A stretch of 39,372 nucleotides of DNA, from contig JBKBKN010000025.1 in the NCBI GenBank assembly GCA_046294625.1, forward strand, positions 1 to 39,372. Reading direction: 5' to 3'. The position numbers and the translations under genes are program-made. Positions 7,830 through 16,436 of the stretch are shown piece after piece. Every line of letters begins with the position of its first letter. Position 1 is the stretch's first letter. The notes below the pieces were generated by a model. The model searched no databases, was not told the origin of the DNA, and saw only the letters and a list, made by a program, of their open reading frames with translations. Source of the stretch: JBKBKN01 sp046294625 (GTDB lineage Bacteria; Bacteroidota; Bacteroidia; M30B66).

Positions 7830-10400
7830 TTATTTCACGACCAAGCGATGCGAAAATCGCTTTCTATGACTGCGAGCTTCAACTATATACATCCCGGAGC
7901 GCAAATGACTTGTTACTAAGGTAATCTCATAAGCATTATTTGGTCGTTTACGCACATAAGCCTTTCCATTCAAGTCATAAATGGTAATTTCCTGCATGGG
8001 CTCCCGAGATTGAATCTGCACGTAATCCCTGGTCGGATTGGGAAAAACCTGTAATTGAGTTGTTCCTGCCAAGAGTGAGCTTGCACTAAGACCCGATTCG
8101 ATTTTAAAATCCCAAACACCCCGTCCATAGGTTACAAAACGAGCGGTTTGTATTGGTTCTACAAATTCCACATTCCAATATACTTGATCGGGTGCATGTG
8201 TACCTGCCAAATCAAACCATTGTGACTGACCTTTGGCAAATACATAAGGTCCGAGCTCAGTTGCTGCAAATAAAAATTCGTCGTTCGTGCTAATATCCAT
8301 TCGATAAATCATGGTATTAGGGAGTCCTTGCGCCATGGGTGTAAAAGTTTGGCCATTGTTTAACGAACGATACACTCCGGGATTAGAATAGCCACTGCCA
8401 CAAATATAAACTTCACCTAAATTTACCTTCGATGGCACAATGCAGTTGCCATAGAAATAATGCGCTGCAGGCATTCCGGAATTTCCGGCCGTCCATGTTT
8501 GGCCATAATCTTCGGAATAAAAAAACCTTCCATTCGTGGTCATAGCATACCAATAGTTGGGGTCAAGTGGTGAAGTGGCTAAAGCCGACAAAGTACCCCC
8601 TCCTGATGCTGTTCGAAAATTAAATGGTAGCTGAGTTGCACTAATGTCATTGCCAAGAGCTACCAAGCGAATGATGTATGAACCAGTTCCCGTTATTGAG
8701 CCTCCGGCCAAATAGGCGATATTGACATTGATCGGATCGGCCATGATGGGTGCAAGCCAAAGCATATTCTGACCTTGTTGCGGAAAATCATAAAAAGCTG
8801 TTGGATTGCTATTCAACGCATCGGGAAAATACATCGCAAAACCGGGATATACCGTCCAGATGGTACCGCCTTCATCGCCACTTGTCAAATGCCCATAATC
8901 GCCACTAATAATTTGTGTATAATTTCTCGGCCCCAGCTGATTACCCTGATTGGTGCGCTGATATCCTTGATCCTGAGAGCCCAGATAAATATATCGTGTG
9001 TCAAATTTGCAAGTGTAGGATGAATAATATTGACTGATGTTTAAGCCTGACATGGATAGATTAATCACCATTTGCAGTTGATTGTAAGACACATACAATC
9101 CTCCGTCTGTGTTGATAAGTAAAAATTCATTGCCGTTCTCGTCGAGCAAGGCATTTACAGAAGGAATATCAGCATGCAGTCTAAATTGAGGCATGTCATA
9201 ATACTCGCCCCATTCATTAACCCTTGTCCAGGAAAAGCCGGCATCGCTCGAAGAGAAGCACTCAACTTCTCCAAAATAGAGCCGATCTTTGATGGTAGCG
9301 GAAGCGCTAAAACTGATTTTGAAAAACGGGCTCCGCGGTAAATCATTTACATATACCCAATTTTGTCCACCATCGTGCGATTTATACATTTTGCGATCCA
9401 CATAGCAATAGAGATTTACCGTTCCATCCGCTACATTTCCTGTGAGCATAGTAAGTCCATTATTATTTCCAGGCAACGTCCCAAGTTGATTTACCTGATT
9501 ATTTTCTAGGTCTATTTCATAGGTCCGACCATTGTTTTGTAAAAAGGCAATGGCATGCGTGTAATAAGGTGCCCATAGATCCCAACTGTCAATGTTTCCA
9601 AATTGGGAAACGGGAAAAGATTGCATCCGATAAAAGCTGTTGCCAAAATCATTGGAACGATAGACACTCGTATGTGTTTGCCCGCTGATTCTTTCTTCGA
9701 GGAGCAAAAGCACAGTTCGATTTTCGTCATCGAGCAGCATACCACGCGATATAAATCCATTCTGAGCTATATTATCAAGACCAGAAGCGGTATTCCATGT
9801 CAGTCCATCATCATCAGAATAGAAAAACTGTTTTCCGCCGGATGTAGCCATTATTCTACGCTGATTTCCTTTTCGGGCAATGCGCAACATGACGATATGT
9901 TCAAAACGAAGTTTTTCATTTAATACTTCCCAGCCGGTGCCATCTTTGTTGCCTCGCCAGATGTTTCCACCCGATGTTCCGACATAAATTTTGCCTGTAG
10001 CCGTATCATAATCTGCAATATGTGTTCTTCCTGTCTGATTGAGCGAACCCCTTTCGTCCCATAAGCCGGTGATAGCGCCATTGGCAAAAGATTCAACGCT
10101 TGATTTAGAGTTAAAATCGATATTTCTGTTTCGGTATTTCTCCAGTCGTGCAGCACGATCCATGGCTCGCCAATCTACATCGGGAGCTGCAAGATGAATT
10201 TGCTCAAAAAATGCTATTCTACGCTCACGATTTGAAGTGCCATCAATTTTGTACTTCGATTTGTCTACCACCATGGTGCCGGAATCCTGCGGCTGCGGCA
10301 TACGCTGATACCGTGTGGGGTTTATGCTAAATAAAGCACTAAGCGCAATTGTAAAGGAGAGATAAGTTGCTCCTACAAGAAATCCTGCTCTACGGTTCAT
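7830..10400 (-). CDS. Secreted Asp-box (BNR) beta-propeller protein with T9SS sorting domain
   Basis: 856 residues. The N-terminal hydrophobic segment (about 7-25) is a signal peptide or anchor. At least six Asp-box/BNR motifs of the form SxDxGxTW are visible: 195-202, 249-256, 341-348, 384-391, 629-636 and 679-686. These are typical of sialidase/sortilin-like propellers and GH74-like repeats. The last ~75 residues (about 782-856) form a type A T9SS C-terminal domain: VFPNPTRDYVQI, ITIYDLNGK, LRSGMYIVE and a basic tail ending LVVK. The protein is therefore predicted to cross the outer membrane through T9SS and stay cell-associated or be released. I cannot identify catalytic residues, so enzymatic activity is unproven. 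It stands alone between tRNA-Leu and alkB. Confidence 0.88.
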   Translation of the reverse strand: MNRRAGFLVGATYLSFTIALSALFSINPTRYQRMPQPQDSGTMVVDKSKYKIDGTSNRERRIAFFEQIHLAAPDVDWRAMDRAARLEKYRNRNIDFNSKSSVESFANGAITGLWDERGSLNQTGRTHIADYDTATGKIYVGTSGGNIWRGNKDGTGWEVLNEKLRFEHIVMLRIARKGNQRRIMATSGGKQFFYSDDDGLTWNTASGLDNIAQNGFISRGMLLDDENRTVLLLLEERISGQTHTSVYRSNDFGNSFYRMQSFPVSQFGNIDSWDLWAPYYTHAIAFLQNNGRTYEIDLENNQVNQLGTLPGNNNGLTMLTGNVADGTVNLYCYVDRKMYKSHDGGQNWVYVNDLPRSPFFKISFSASATIKDRLYFGEVECFSSSDAGFSWTRVNEWGEYYDMPQFRLHADIPSVNALLDENGNEFLLINTDGGLYVSYNQLQMVINLSMSGLNISQYYSSYTCKFDTRYIYLGSQDQGYQRTNQGNQLGPRNYTQIISGDYGHLTSGDEGGTIWTVYPGFAMYFPDALNSNPTAFYDFPQQGQNMLWLAPIMADPINVNIAYLAGGSITGTGSYIIRLVALGNDISATQLPFNFRTASGGGTLSALATSPLDPNYWYAMTTNGRFFYSEDYGQTWTAGNSGMPAAHYFYGNCIVPSKVNLGEVYICGSGYSNPGVYRSLNNGQTFTPMAQGLPNTMIYRMDISTNDEFLFAATELGPYVFAKGQSQWFDLAGTHAPDQVYWNVEFVEPIQTARFVTYGRGVWDFKIESGLSASSLLAGTTQLQVFPNPTRDYVQIQSREPMQEITIYDLNGKAYVRKRPNNAYEITLVTSHLRSGMYIVEARSHRKRFSHRLVVK

Positions 10401-10491
10401 CTGTTCATATTTGAAAAGCTAAAGTAAGGCAATTGACTTGTTTGATAAAATAAATCAACTGTATTGTCCAACATTTAACTCTTGAAGGCAA

Positions 10492-10522
10492 TTGACAGTA
10501 ATGTTGATTATGCTTAACTTTG
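10492..10522 (+). promoter_or_regulatory. alkB-like gene promoter, probably leaderless
   Basis: TTG (10492-10494), 20 bases, then TAACTTTG (10515-10522) fit the -33/-7 consensus well. Only four bases separate the -7 box from the ATG at 10527, so transcription should begin at or next to the start codon. Confidence 0.7.
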
Positions 10523-10526
10523 AAGC

Positions 10527-11579
10527 ATGGTTAAAGACTTGAAATATCTGATTGGTTACAGTATTCCGGCGGCTGCTATTATAGGAATTTTTTATCCAAC
10601 ATGGTTTGCTTATCTCACACCCATTTATGCATTTGGATTTCTTCCATTGATTGAATTGTTCACAAAACCCGACCCCGCTAATTTGAGTGAAGAAGAAGAG
10701 CAACGAAAACATAATTCACCATTCTATGACTTCATGCTGTATCTCAGTGTTCCGATTCAATACACGGTGATATTTTTGCTGGTTTCTAAGATTAATCAAG
10801 GTAGTCAAAGTCTTTTCGAAGTCATAGGTATGGTGCTTTCAGCAGGAATTTCATGCGGTGCTATTGGGATCAATGTCGCCCATGAGCTTGGCCACAGGGT
10901 TACCAAACATGAGCGCATCATGGCAAAAGCTCTTTTGCTCACTTCACTTTACATGCACTTTTACATTGAGCATAACCGTGGGCACCATAAATATGTTTCC
11001 ACTCCTCAAGACCCGGCAACAGCCCGATACGGTGAGTCATTGTACCGATTTATCATTCGCTCTGTGCTTCAAAGTGTAATATCAGCTTGGAATATTGAAA
11101 AACAGCGATTAACTAAAAAAAATATACCGATCTTAAGTTTTTCAAACGAAATGCTTCGATTTGCTTTAATTGAAATCATTTTTGTTCTCATCATATTCAT
11201 TGTTTTCGGACTACAATCCATGCTTGCCTTTGTGGCGGCAGCAGTAATCGGCTTTGTGCTACTCGAAACCATCAATTACATTGAGCATTACGGTTTGATG
11301 CGCAAGGAAATCGCTCCTGGAAAATATGAGATAGTTCGTCCTGAGCACTCCTGGAATTCCGATTATCGCATTGGTCGCATTATGCTTTTTGAACTCACCC
11401 GACATTCTGACCACCATTACAAAGCATCAAGGAAATATCAGGTGCTCCGGCATTTTGGAAATGCGCCCCAGTTACCTACAGGCTACCCGGGCATGATGCT
11501 CCTTGCCACCATTCCACCGCTTTGGTTTAAAACCATGAATCAGCGAATAAAAGATCTGCAACTTAATTATCAGGCTTAA
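10527..11579 (+). CDS. alkB: AlkB-type alkane 1-monooxygenase
   Basis: Integral-membrane diiron hydroxylase that adds oxygen to the terminal carbon of medium/long alkanes, with electrons from rubredoxin. 350 residues with hydrophobic helices near 8-25, 30-45, 70-88, 97-117 and 212-250. All histidine clusters are intact: HELGH (119-123), EHNRGHH (148-154), NYIEHYGL (250-257) and LTRHSDHH (290-297). NYxEHYG(L/M) is regarded as diagnostic of alkane hydroxylases versus xylene monooxygenases and desaturases. No rubredoxin, rubredoxin reductase or alcohol dehydrogenase is nearby, so electron partners must be elsewhere, and the natural substrate could be another aliphatic chain. The stop codon overlaps that of the convergent rRNA methyltransferase. 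Confidence 0.88.
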   Translation: MVKDLKYLIGYSIPAAAIIGIFYPTWFAYLTPIYAFGFLPLIELFTKPDPANLSEEEEQRKHNSPFYDFMLYLSVPIQYTVIFLLVSKINQGSQSLFEVIGMVLSAGISCGAIGINVAHELGHRVTKHERIMAKALLLTSLYMHFYIEHNRGHHKYVSTPQDPATARYGESLYRFIIRSVLQSVISAWNIEKQRLTKKNIPILSFSNEMLRFALIEIIFVLIIFIVFGLQSMLAFVAAAVIGFVLLETINYIEHYGLMRKEIAPGKYEIVRPEHSWNSDYRIGRIMLFELTRHSDHHYKASRKYQVLRHFGNAPQLPTGYPGMMLLATIPPLWFKTMNQRIKDLQLNYQA

Positions 11580-12784
11580 TCTTTACGTTTCATACGAGCC
11601 ATAAAAAAACCGTCGAATCCTTCGGATGGCATTATAGAAACAAGCTCTTCTAATTCAAATTCATCGTTTTTTGCAAGAAATTGCTTCACCTGACCCTGAT
11701 TTTCGGAAGGTAGCAGACTGCATGTGGCATAAATTAGCTTTCCACCCGGCTTTACCATTTGACTATAGTCTTCTAAAATTTTCTTCTGCATCTCTCGAAG
11801 CTTCTCCACAAAAGCTAAATCGAGCTTCCACTTTGCATCCGGGTTTCGCTTCAAAACACCTAAACCACTGCAGGGAACATCAAGCAATACTCGATCTGCA
11901 CTGTGTTTAAGACGTTTTATGGTTTTGTTATTCTCAATCAGGCGGGTTTCTATGATATGCACGCCGGCTCGTTTGCTCCGCTTCTTCAATTCATCCAGTT
12001 TCCATTGTTCTACATCCATCGCAATTATGGTTCCCTTGTTTTTCATTAAAGCGGCCATGTGCAGGCTTTTGCCTCCCCCGCCCGCACAGGCATCAATTAC
12101 ACGCATGCCTGATTCTAGTTGAGCAAAGTAAGCTACCCGTTGAGATGAAGCGTCTTGAATTTCGAATGCACCTTCTTTGAAGAGCTCTGTTCTAAACAGG
12201 TTTGGACGATCCAAGACATTAATTGCATCTGGAAATCCATCAATTTCTTCAGACTTAATATTGATTTTATCTAGCTGTCCTATGAGTTTAAACTTGTTTA
12301 TTTTCAAGGTGTTTACCCTAATAATCAATGGAGCTGTTTGATTTAGCGCCGAAAGTTCTACTTGCCATTGCGCTCCTAATTCTTCATTGCCGATCTGTTC
12401 GAGCCAGTCCGGAATAGATTCTCTAAGAGCGAGAGAAAGATTGGGGTCTTTAAAACGTTTTGATAATTCCTTTGCTCCTACTTTTAATTCCGGCATCCAA
12501 TCAGGCAACTCATATTCATCTTTGATCAGATACCATGCAGCCAAAGCCTTCACATATTTATCAGAATCCTTCTGTTCGATAGCAGCAACATGTATAATTT
12601 TTCGCCACCATCTCACCATGTCGTACACTGTTTCGGCTATTTGTCTGCGGTCGCGAACTCCCCATAAGGGATTGCTTTTGAGTATTTTATCAAGCACTCT
12701 GTCAGCATATTTATTATGCTCAAAAATTTCTTCCAATGCTATTACGATGGCTTGAACGATGTTGCGATGCAGGCGTTTTTTCAT
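11576..12784 (-). CDS. RsmB/NOP2-family RNA (cytosine-5)-methyltransferase
   Basis: 402 residues. The N-terminal helical region (about 1-140) resembles the NusB-like/PUA-like lead-in of RsmB. The C-terminal SAM-dependent domain has motif I DACAGGGGKS (231-240), motif IV DVPCSGLGVL with C305, and motif VI YATCSLL with C355. In this family the TCS cysteine is the nucleophile and the PCS cysteine assists product release. The likely target is a ribosomal cytosine (C967 of 16S for RsmB proper), but assignment between RsmB and other NOP2/Sun paralogues is not secure. The frame opens upstream to a TTG at 12805, but a TAnnTTTG box (12789-12796) sits in that extension and an ATG follows at 12784, so I take 12784. 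Confidence 0.88.
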   Translation of the reverse strand: MKKRLHRNIVQAIVIALEEIFEHNKYADRVLDKILKSNPLWGVRDRRQIAETVYDMVRWWRKIIHVAAIEQKDSDKYVKALAAWYLIKDEYELPDWMPELKVGAKELSKRFKDPNLSLALRESIPDWLEQIGNEELGAQWQVELSALNQTAPLIIRVNTLKINKFKLIGQLDKINIKSEEIDGFPDAINVLDRPNLFRTELFKEGAFEIQDASSQRVAYFAQLESGMRVIDACAGGGGKSLHMAALMKNKGTIIAMDVEQWKLDELKKRSKRAGVHIIETRLIENNKTIKRLKHSADRVLLDVPCSGLGVLKRNPDAKWKLDLAFVEKLREMQKKILEDYSQMVKPGGKLIYATCSLLPSENQGQVKQFLAKNDEFELEELVSIMPSEGFDGFFMARMKRKD

Positions 12785-12788
12785 CACA

Positions 12789-12796
12789 CAAAGATA
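12789..12796 (-). promoter_or_regulatory. -7 box for the RsmB-like gene
   Basis: The minus strand reads TATCTTTG, matching TAnnTTTG, with only four bases before the ATG at 12784. It decides the start and predicts a leaderless mRNA. No clear -33 TTG is seen. Confidence 0.55.
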
Positions 12797-12913
12797 GCCT
12801 ATCAAATCAGCGTATTTTAAGAGATTTCAATTTATTTCCTTATTCGCTATCTCAGCATATATGTGGCTTATTCAAAATTAATAAATCTTTTATGCAGCAT
12901 TTAATTAATTCAA

Positions 12914-14245
12914 ATGCATATTTGCAGCACATGTTTTGCTTTTGAATTGAAGAAGATTCTAATTATATCGTATTTCTACCCGCCTTGTACTTTAACCGCA
13001 TCGCAAAGGCCAGCCAATTGGGTGCAAAACCTGAGTAAAATGGGATTCGAGATCACTGTAATAACTAGAAAGTGGGAAAGACCTATTAAGGTTTATGCTG
13101 ATGAATGCTACCCAACAACACCAGAAACAAAAATAGAAAAGAGTGCCAATACAAAAATCATTTACACCCCCTACCTCGGCAATATTCGAGATAAACTTTA
13201 TGCAAAATATGGCGAAAACAAATTCGTCCTTCTCAGACGCTTGTTGAGCGCAGTTAACCTCTTAACCCGAAATCTTCATCCAATTTTCTCCCCATATAAA
13301 ACTTTGTATGATGCCGCTAAAATGGAGATTGAGAACAACAAGCCTGATGTAATTTTAATTACGGCCAATCCTTTCAATCAATTCCTATTTGGCTATCTTC
13401 TTAAAAAGCGATTCAACATTCCATGGATAGCAGATTATAGAGATGATTGGACTACTTCCGAATTAAAGGTTTTCAGCAGCGTATTAGATAGATTCATCAT
13501 CGCTCAGCATAGAAAATATGAGAAAAGATGGGTTGAAACAGCATCATATATATCTTCAGTTTCGTCTTATTATGTGGAGAAAATTACCAAGCTGACTAAG
13601 GTGCCCGGATTTGTTCTTCAAAATGGATTTAATCCCGAATTGCAAAAAAAAGCCACTCCCGTGCATTTCGATGGCACTTTTCGAATTCTGCATAATGGAA
13701 CGCTATACAATACACAGCGCTTTGAAATATATATAGACGCAATAAAAACGGTGATTGACAGAATCGGGAATCAAGTTAAAATTGAATTATTATTTCCCGG
13801 TGTAGCTATAGACCCTAATCAAGTAAATCGCATCAAAATAGCTTCAGGCGAATATTTTAAATATTTCAAAATCAGCAATCGAATTCCACAGGAAGAACTG
13901 ATGAATATGCAACAAAAAGCAAATATGGTACTCATGGTTGCTCACACGGGATTGAAAGGTATTCCATCCAGTAAATTATACGAATACATCGCTCTGAGAA
14001 AAAAAATATTGGTCTGCCCATCGGATGGCGATATCATAGAGCAAATCGTTTCTGAATGTGAAGTTGGCTATATCGCTAATGACGCAGCAAAAGCTGCTGA
14101 ACTAATTATAAAAGAAATTGAAATCTGCCTTAAAACTCAAAAGACGGATTTGGCCGGTAATTCTGAAAGAATTGAAAAATACTCTTCATCCCATCAGGCA
14201 AATATTTTAGCCGAAAGAATCGATTCGTTGCGCTGCATTGGCTAA
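12914..14245 (+). CDS. GT4-like glycosyltransferase (GT-B fold)
   Basis: 443 residues. The start of the GT-B fold is visible as KILIISYFYPP (14-24), with the acceptor-side region reading ANPFNQFLFGYLL (151-163) and WIADYRDDWT (171-180). The donor-side motif is GIPSSKLYEYIALRKKILV (349-367), typical of Bacteroidota GT4 proteins of exopolysaccharide and lipopolysaccharide loci. It probably transfers a nucleotide-activated sugar at the cytosolic face; donor and acceptor are unknown. The N-terminus is uncertain: the ATG at 12914 adds an atypical Cys-containing lead, and a TTG at 12947, just before LKKILI, is an alternative. A near-consensus box CATATTTG lies at 12917-12924, which would favour the later start. 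It converges on another GT4 gene. Confidence 0.82.
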   Translation: MHICSTCFAFELKKILIISYFYPPCTLTASQRPANWVQNLSKMGFEITVITRKWERPIKVYADECYPTTPETKIEKSANTKIIYTPYLGNIRDKLYAKYGENKFVLLRRLLSAVNLLTRNLHPIFSPYKTLYDAAKMEIENNKPDVILITANPFNQFLFGYLLKKRFNIPWIADYRDDWTTSELKVFSSVLDRFIIAQHRKYEKRWVETASYISSVSSYYVEKITKLTKVPGFVLQNGFNPELQKKATPVHFDGTFRILHNGTLYNTQRFEIYIDAIKTVIDRIGNQVKIELLFPGVAIDPNQVNRIKIASGEYFKYFKISNRIPQEELMNMQQKANMVLMVAHTGLKGIPSSKLYEYIALRKKILVCPSDGDIIEQIVSECEVGYIANDAAKAAELIIKEIEICLKTQKTDLAGNSERIEKYSSSHQANILAERIDSLRCIG

Positions 14246-14354
14246 ACATGTGTCAGGGAAGCAAAAGTGCATTTAAAACCTATCTCCTGACCATTATTGT
14301 ATATCTTAACATCTAATGTGAACTGAAGATAAAGCTATTATTATTTCTCATAAA

Positions 14355-15614
14355 CTACTTCATCAAATTACTAGTTAAGAAGTCTACAAACTTTGCATGA
14401 TTCAAATCAGAGTTGAACTGTGTATTGAAGGTTGTTAATGCATCTTTTCGCTTTCGTTCCATCCCCACCTTATCCAGGTTTATAGCATCGAATATGAGTT
14501 CAGCCAGATCGTTATCACTGATATTTTTGTGGACTAACCACCCATTCTGAGCATTTACGATTTCCGAAGTGCCGCCCACATCAGTAGCCATAACCGGAAT
14601 TGCAGCACTCATTGCTTCCATAATAGTAACCGGCAACCCTTCGGTCTCACTTACATTAATAAACATGTCGAAATAATTGTTACTAAGCAACTTTCTTAGA
14701 GCATCATTCGTTAATTGCCCTTTAAATTCATAGGTGCATTTTCCTTCTAATAAATCGTGGGCTAGGTTCTGAATTTTGTCTAAATCTGCTCCTGAGCCAA
14801 CATGAATCCACTCTATTTTACCTGGGATACGATTACCACACAACTGTAATACCTTAACAATTTTTTCAACACGCTTGAGTGGTATAACACTCGAAATACT
14901 CAAAATACGAAATAATTCTGTATTCTTTTTCGATTCAAAATGTTCGAGTGGCTTTGTCCCTAATCTCATTACACTTGCTTTATTGAATGAAGCATACCGT
15001 GCTTTCAGATAATCAAATCCATTCTTTGAAATACAAAAAACATGGTCAAGGTTTGAGAATATAAAATTTCGCCAAGGCAAATAATTTTCTCTGTGCCGTT
15101 CTTCATACACATCCCAGCCATGTGCACGTGAGATTGAATAGGAATTTTTAAATTTTAATTTGAGTAAAATACATGCAATGGCTTTTTCATCTGTCCAATA
15201 GGCATAGAAAAGTATTTTCTTGTTTTGGTATTGTTCCCAATTGCGCTCGATATGCGCTGAAACCACATTAACTATCTGCAATGAGTTAAAGTAGTAATGC
15301 ACCAGTGATTTGAGTTTGTAGGAAGTAATACTCTTGGTTCTGATCAAATAGAAAATTTCTTTGTAAAAATCTGAATTGCTGAGCAAATGCAATCCATGAC
15401 TCAATTTTTGAAGCAATGAATTGGCATTCCCTGTATTTTTCACCGGAATATGTGTCTCCGACTGCGAACTGTTTAGTTTACTTGAAGTGGTCACATAATA
15501 AATTTGTTCGAAACACTTTTTTAAATAGGGTAATTCTGCCTGCAAATGCTGTTCTGATGACTCAAATGGAAATCCGCTTGATAAAAGAAAGAGTATATGA
15601 TTTTCGTTTGACAT
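14355..15614 (-). CDS. GT4 family glycosyltransferase
   Basis: 419 residues with the GT-B layout. The N-terminal domain starts ILFLLSSGFPFESSEQ, a loop common in exopolysaccharide GT4 enzymes. The C-terminal domain has WIHVGSGADLDKIQ, then EFKGQLTNDALRKLL, and the signature ETEGLPVTIMEAMSAAIPV (323-341) followed by VGGTSEIV. The spaced glutamates are the usual EX7E-type donor-binding feature. It likely adds a sugar to a surface glycan, with donor unknown. The 45-base gap from the SDR gene upstream and shared strand suggest one operon: membrane protein, SDR, then this gene. Confidence 0.88.
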   Translation of the reverse strand: MSNENHILFLLSSGFPFESSEQHLQAELPYLKKCFEQIYYVTTSSKLNSSQSETHIPVKNTGNANSLLQKLSHGLHLLSNSDFYKEIFYLIRTKSITSYKLKSLVHYYFNSLQIVNVVSAHIERNWEQYQNKKILFYAYWTDEKAIACILLKLKFKNSYSISRAHGWDVYEERHRENYLPWRNFIFSNLDHVFCISKNGFDYLKARYASFNKASVMRLGTKPLEHFESKKNTELFRILSISSVIPLKRVEKIVKVLQLCGNRIPGKIEWIHVGSGADLDKIQNLAHDLLEGKCTYEFKGQLTNDALRKLLSNNYFDMFINVSETEGLPVTIMEAMSAAIPVMATDVGGTSEIVNAQNGWLVHKNISDNDLAELIFDAINLDKVGMERKRKDALTTFNTQFNSDLNHAKFVDFLTSNLMK

Positions 15615-15659
15615 TTAATCACCTTGTAATTTTGGATTGGTAAAACTATTCAAAATGGT

Positions 15660-16436
15660 TTAATGTCTTCGTGTAACATCTCTTGAACTGCCCTGCGCTG
15701 CAGGTAAAAGTAAAATATCCGCCACATTCACATGGCTTGGGGTGTTTAAAATGTAGGCAATCGCATCAGCTACATCTAATGCTGTAAGTGGTTTAAGGCC
15801 TTGATAGACCTGAGCAGCTTTGTTCGTATCGCCGTGAAATCGGACTATCGAAAATTCTGTTTCTACCATTCCTGGTGATACACTGCTCACTTTTATTCCC
15901 TTGTCATACAAATCCATTCTCATAGCACGCGTGAGACTATCTACGGCATGTTTGGTGGCAACATATACGTTTCCGTTGGGATAAACTTCCTTTCCGGCTA
16001 TTGAACCTACATTGATAATGTGGCCCTGACCACGTTCCACCATCTTCTCTGAAATGAATCTCGATACATACAATAAGCCTTTCAAATTCGTGTCGATCAT
16101 GCGCTCCCAATCAGCTATCATCCCGCTATTAATTGGTGCTAATCCGGCGGCTAATCCGGCATTGTTTATTAAAACATCAATGCCACTCCATTCTTCAGGT
16201 ATAGTTTGAAGTGTTGAAAAAACTGCATCTTTATCTCTCACATCGAAATGCAATGAAAGGGCTTGCGCTCCAATTGAAATAATCTTTTCTGATAGATAAT
16301 CCAGTCGATCTTTGCGCCTTCCGGTAATGATGATGTTGTTGCCCTCCTCAGCTAAGCGCAAAGCTGTGGCTTCACCTATGCCCGATGTGGCACCAGTTAT
16401 CAATATGGTCCTATTCAATCTTTCCAAAGGTTTCAT
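15660..16436 (-). CDS. Short-chain dehydrogenase/reductase (YdfG-like)
   Basis: 258 residues, classical SDR. The cofactor motif TGATSGIG lies at 14-21, TGRR (38-41) points to NADP preference, NNAG is at 91-94, and the catalytic residues are S145 (NVGSIAG), Y158 and K162 (YVATK). It resembles the YdfG group, which oxidises L-allo-threonine/serine or reduces malonic semialdehyde, but many SDRs share this pattern and the substrate cannot be assigned. Its start codon lies 26 bases inside the end of the upstream membrane-protein gene, indicating coupling. Placement between a membrane protein and a glycosyltransferase may be coincidental or may mean a role in envelope sugar or lipid chemistry. Confidence 0.92.
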   Translation of the reverse strand: MKPLERLNRTILITGATSGIGEATALRLAEEGNNIIITGRRKDRLDYLSEKIISIGAQALSLHFDVRDKDAVFSTLQTIPEEWSGIDVLINNAGLAAGLAPINSGMIADWERMIDTNLKGLLYVSRFISEKMVERGQGHIINVGSIAGKEVYPNGNVYVATKHAVDSLTRAMRMDLYDKGIKVSSVSPGMVETEFSIVRFHGDTNKAAQVYQGLKPLTALDVADAIAYILNTPSHVNVADILLLPAAQGSSRDVTRRH

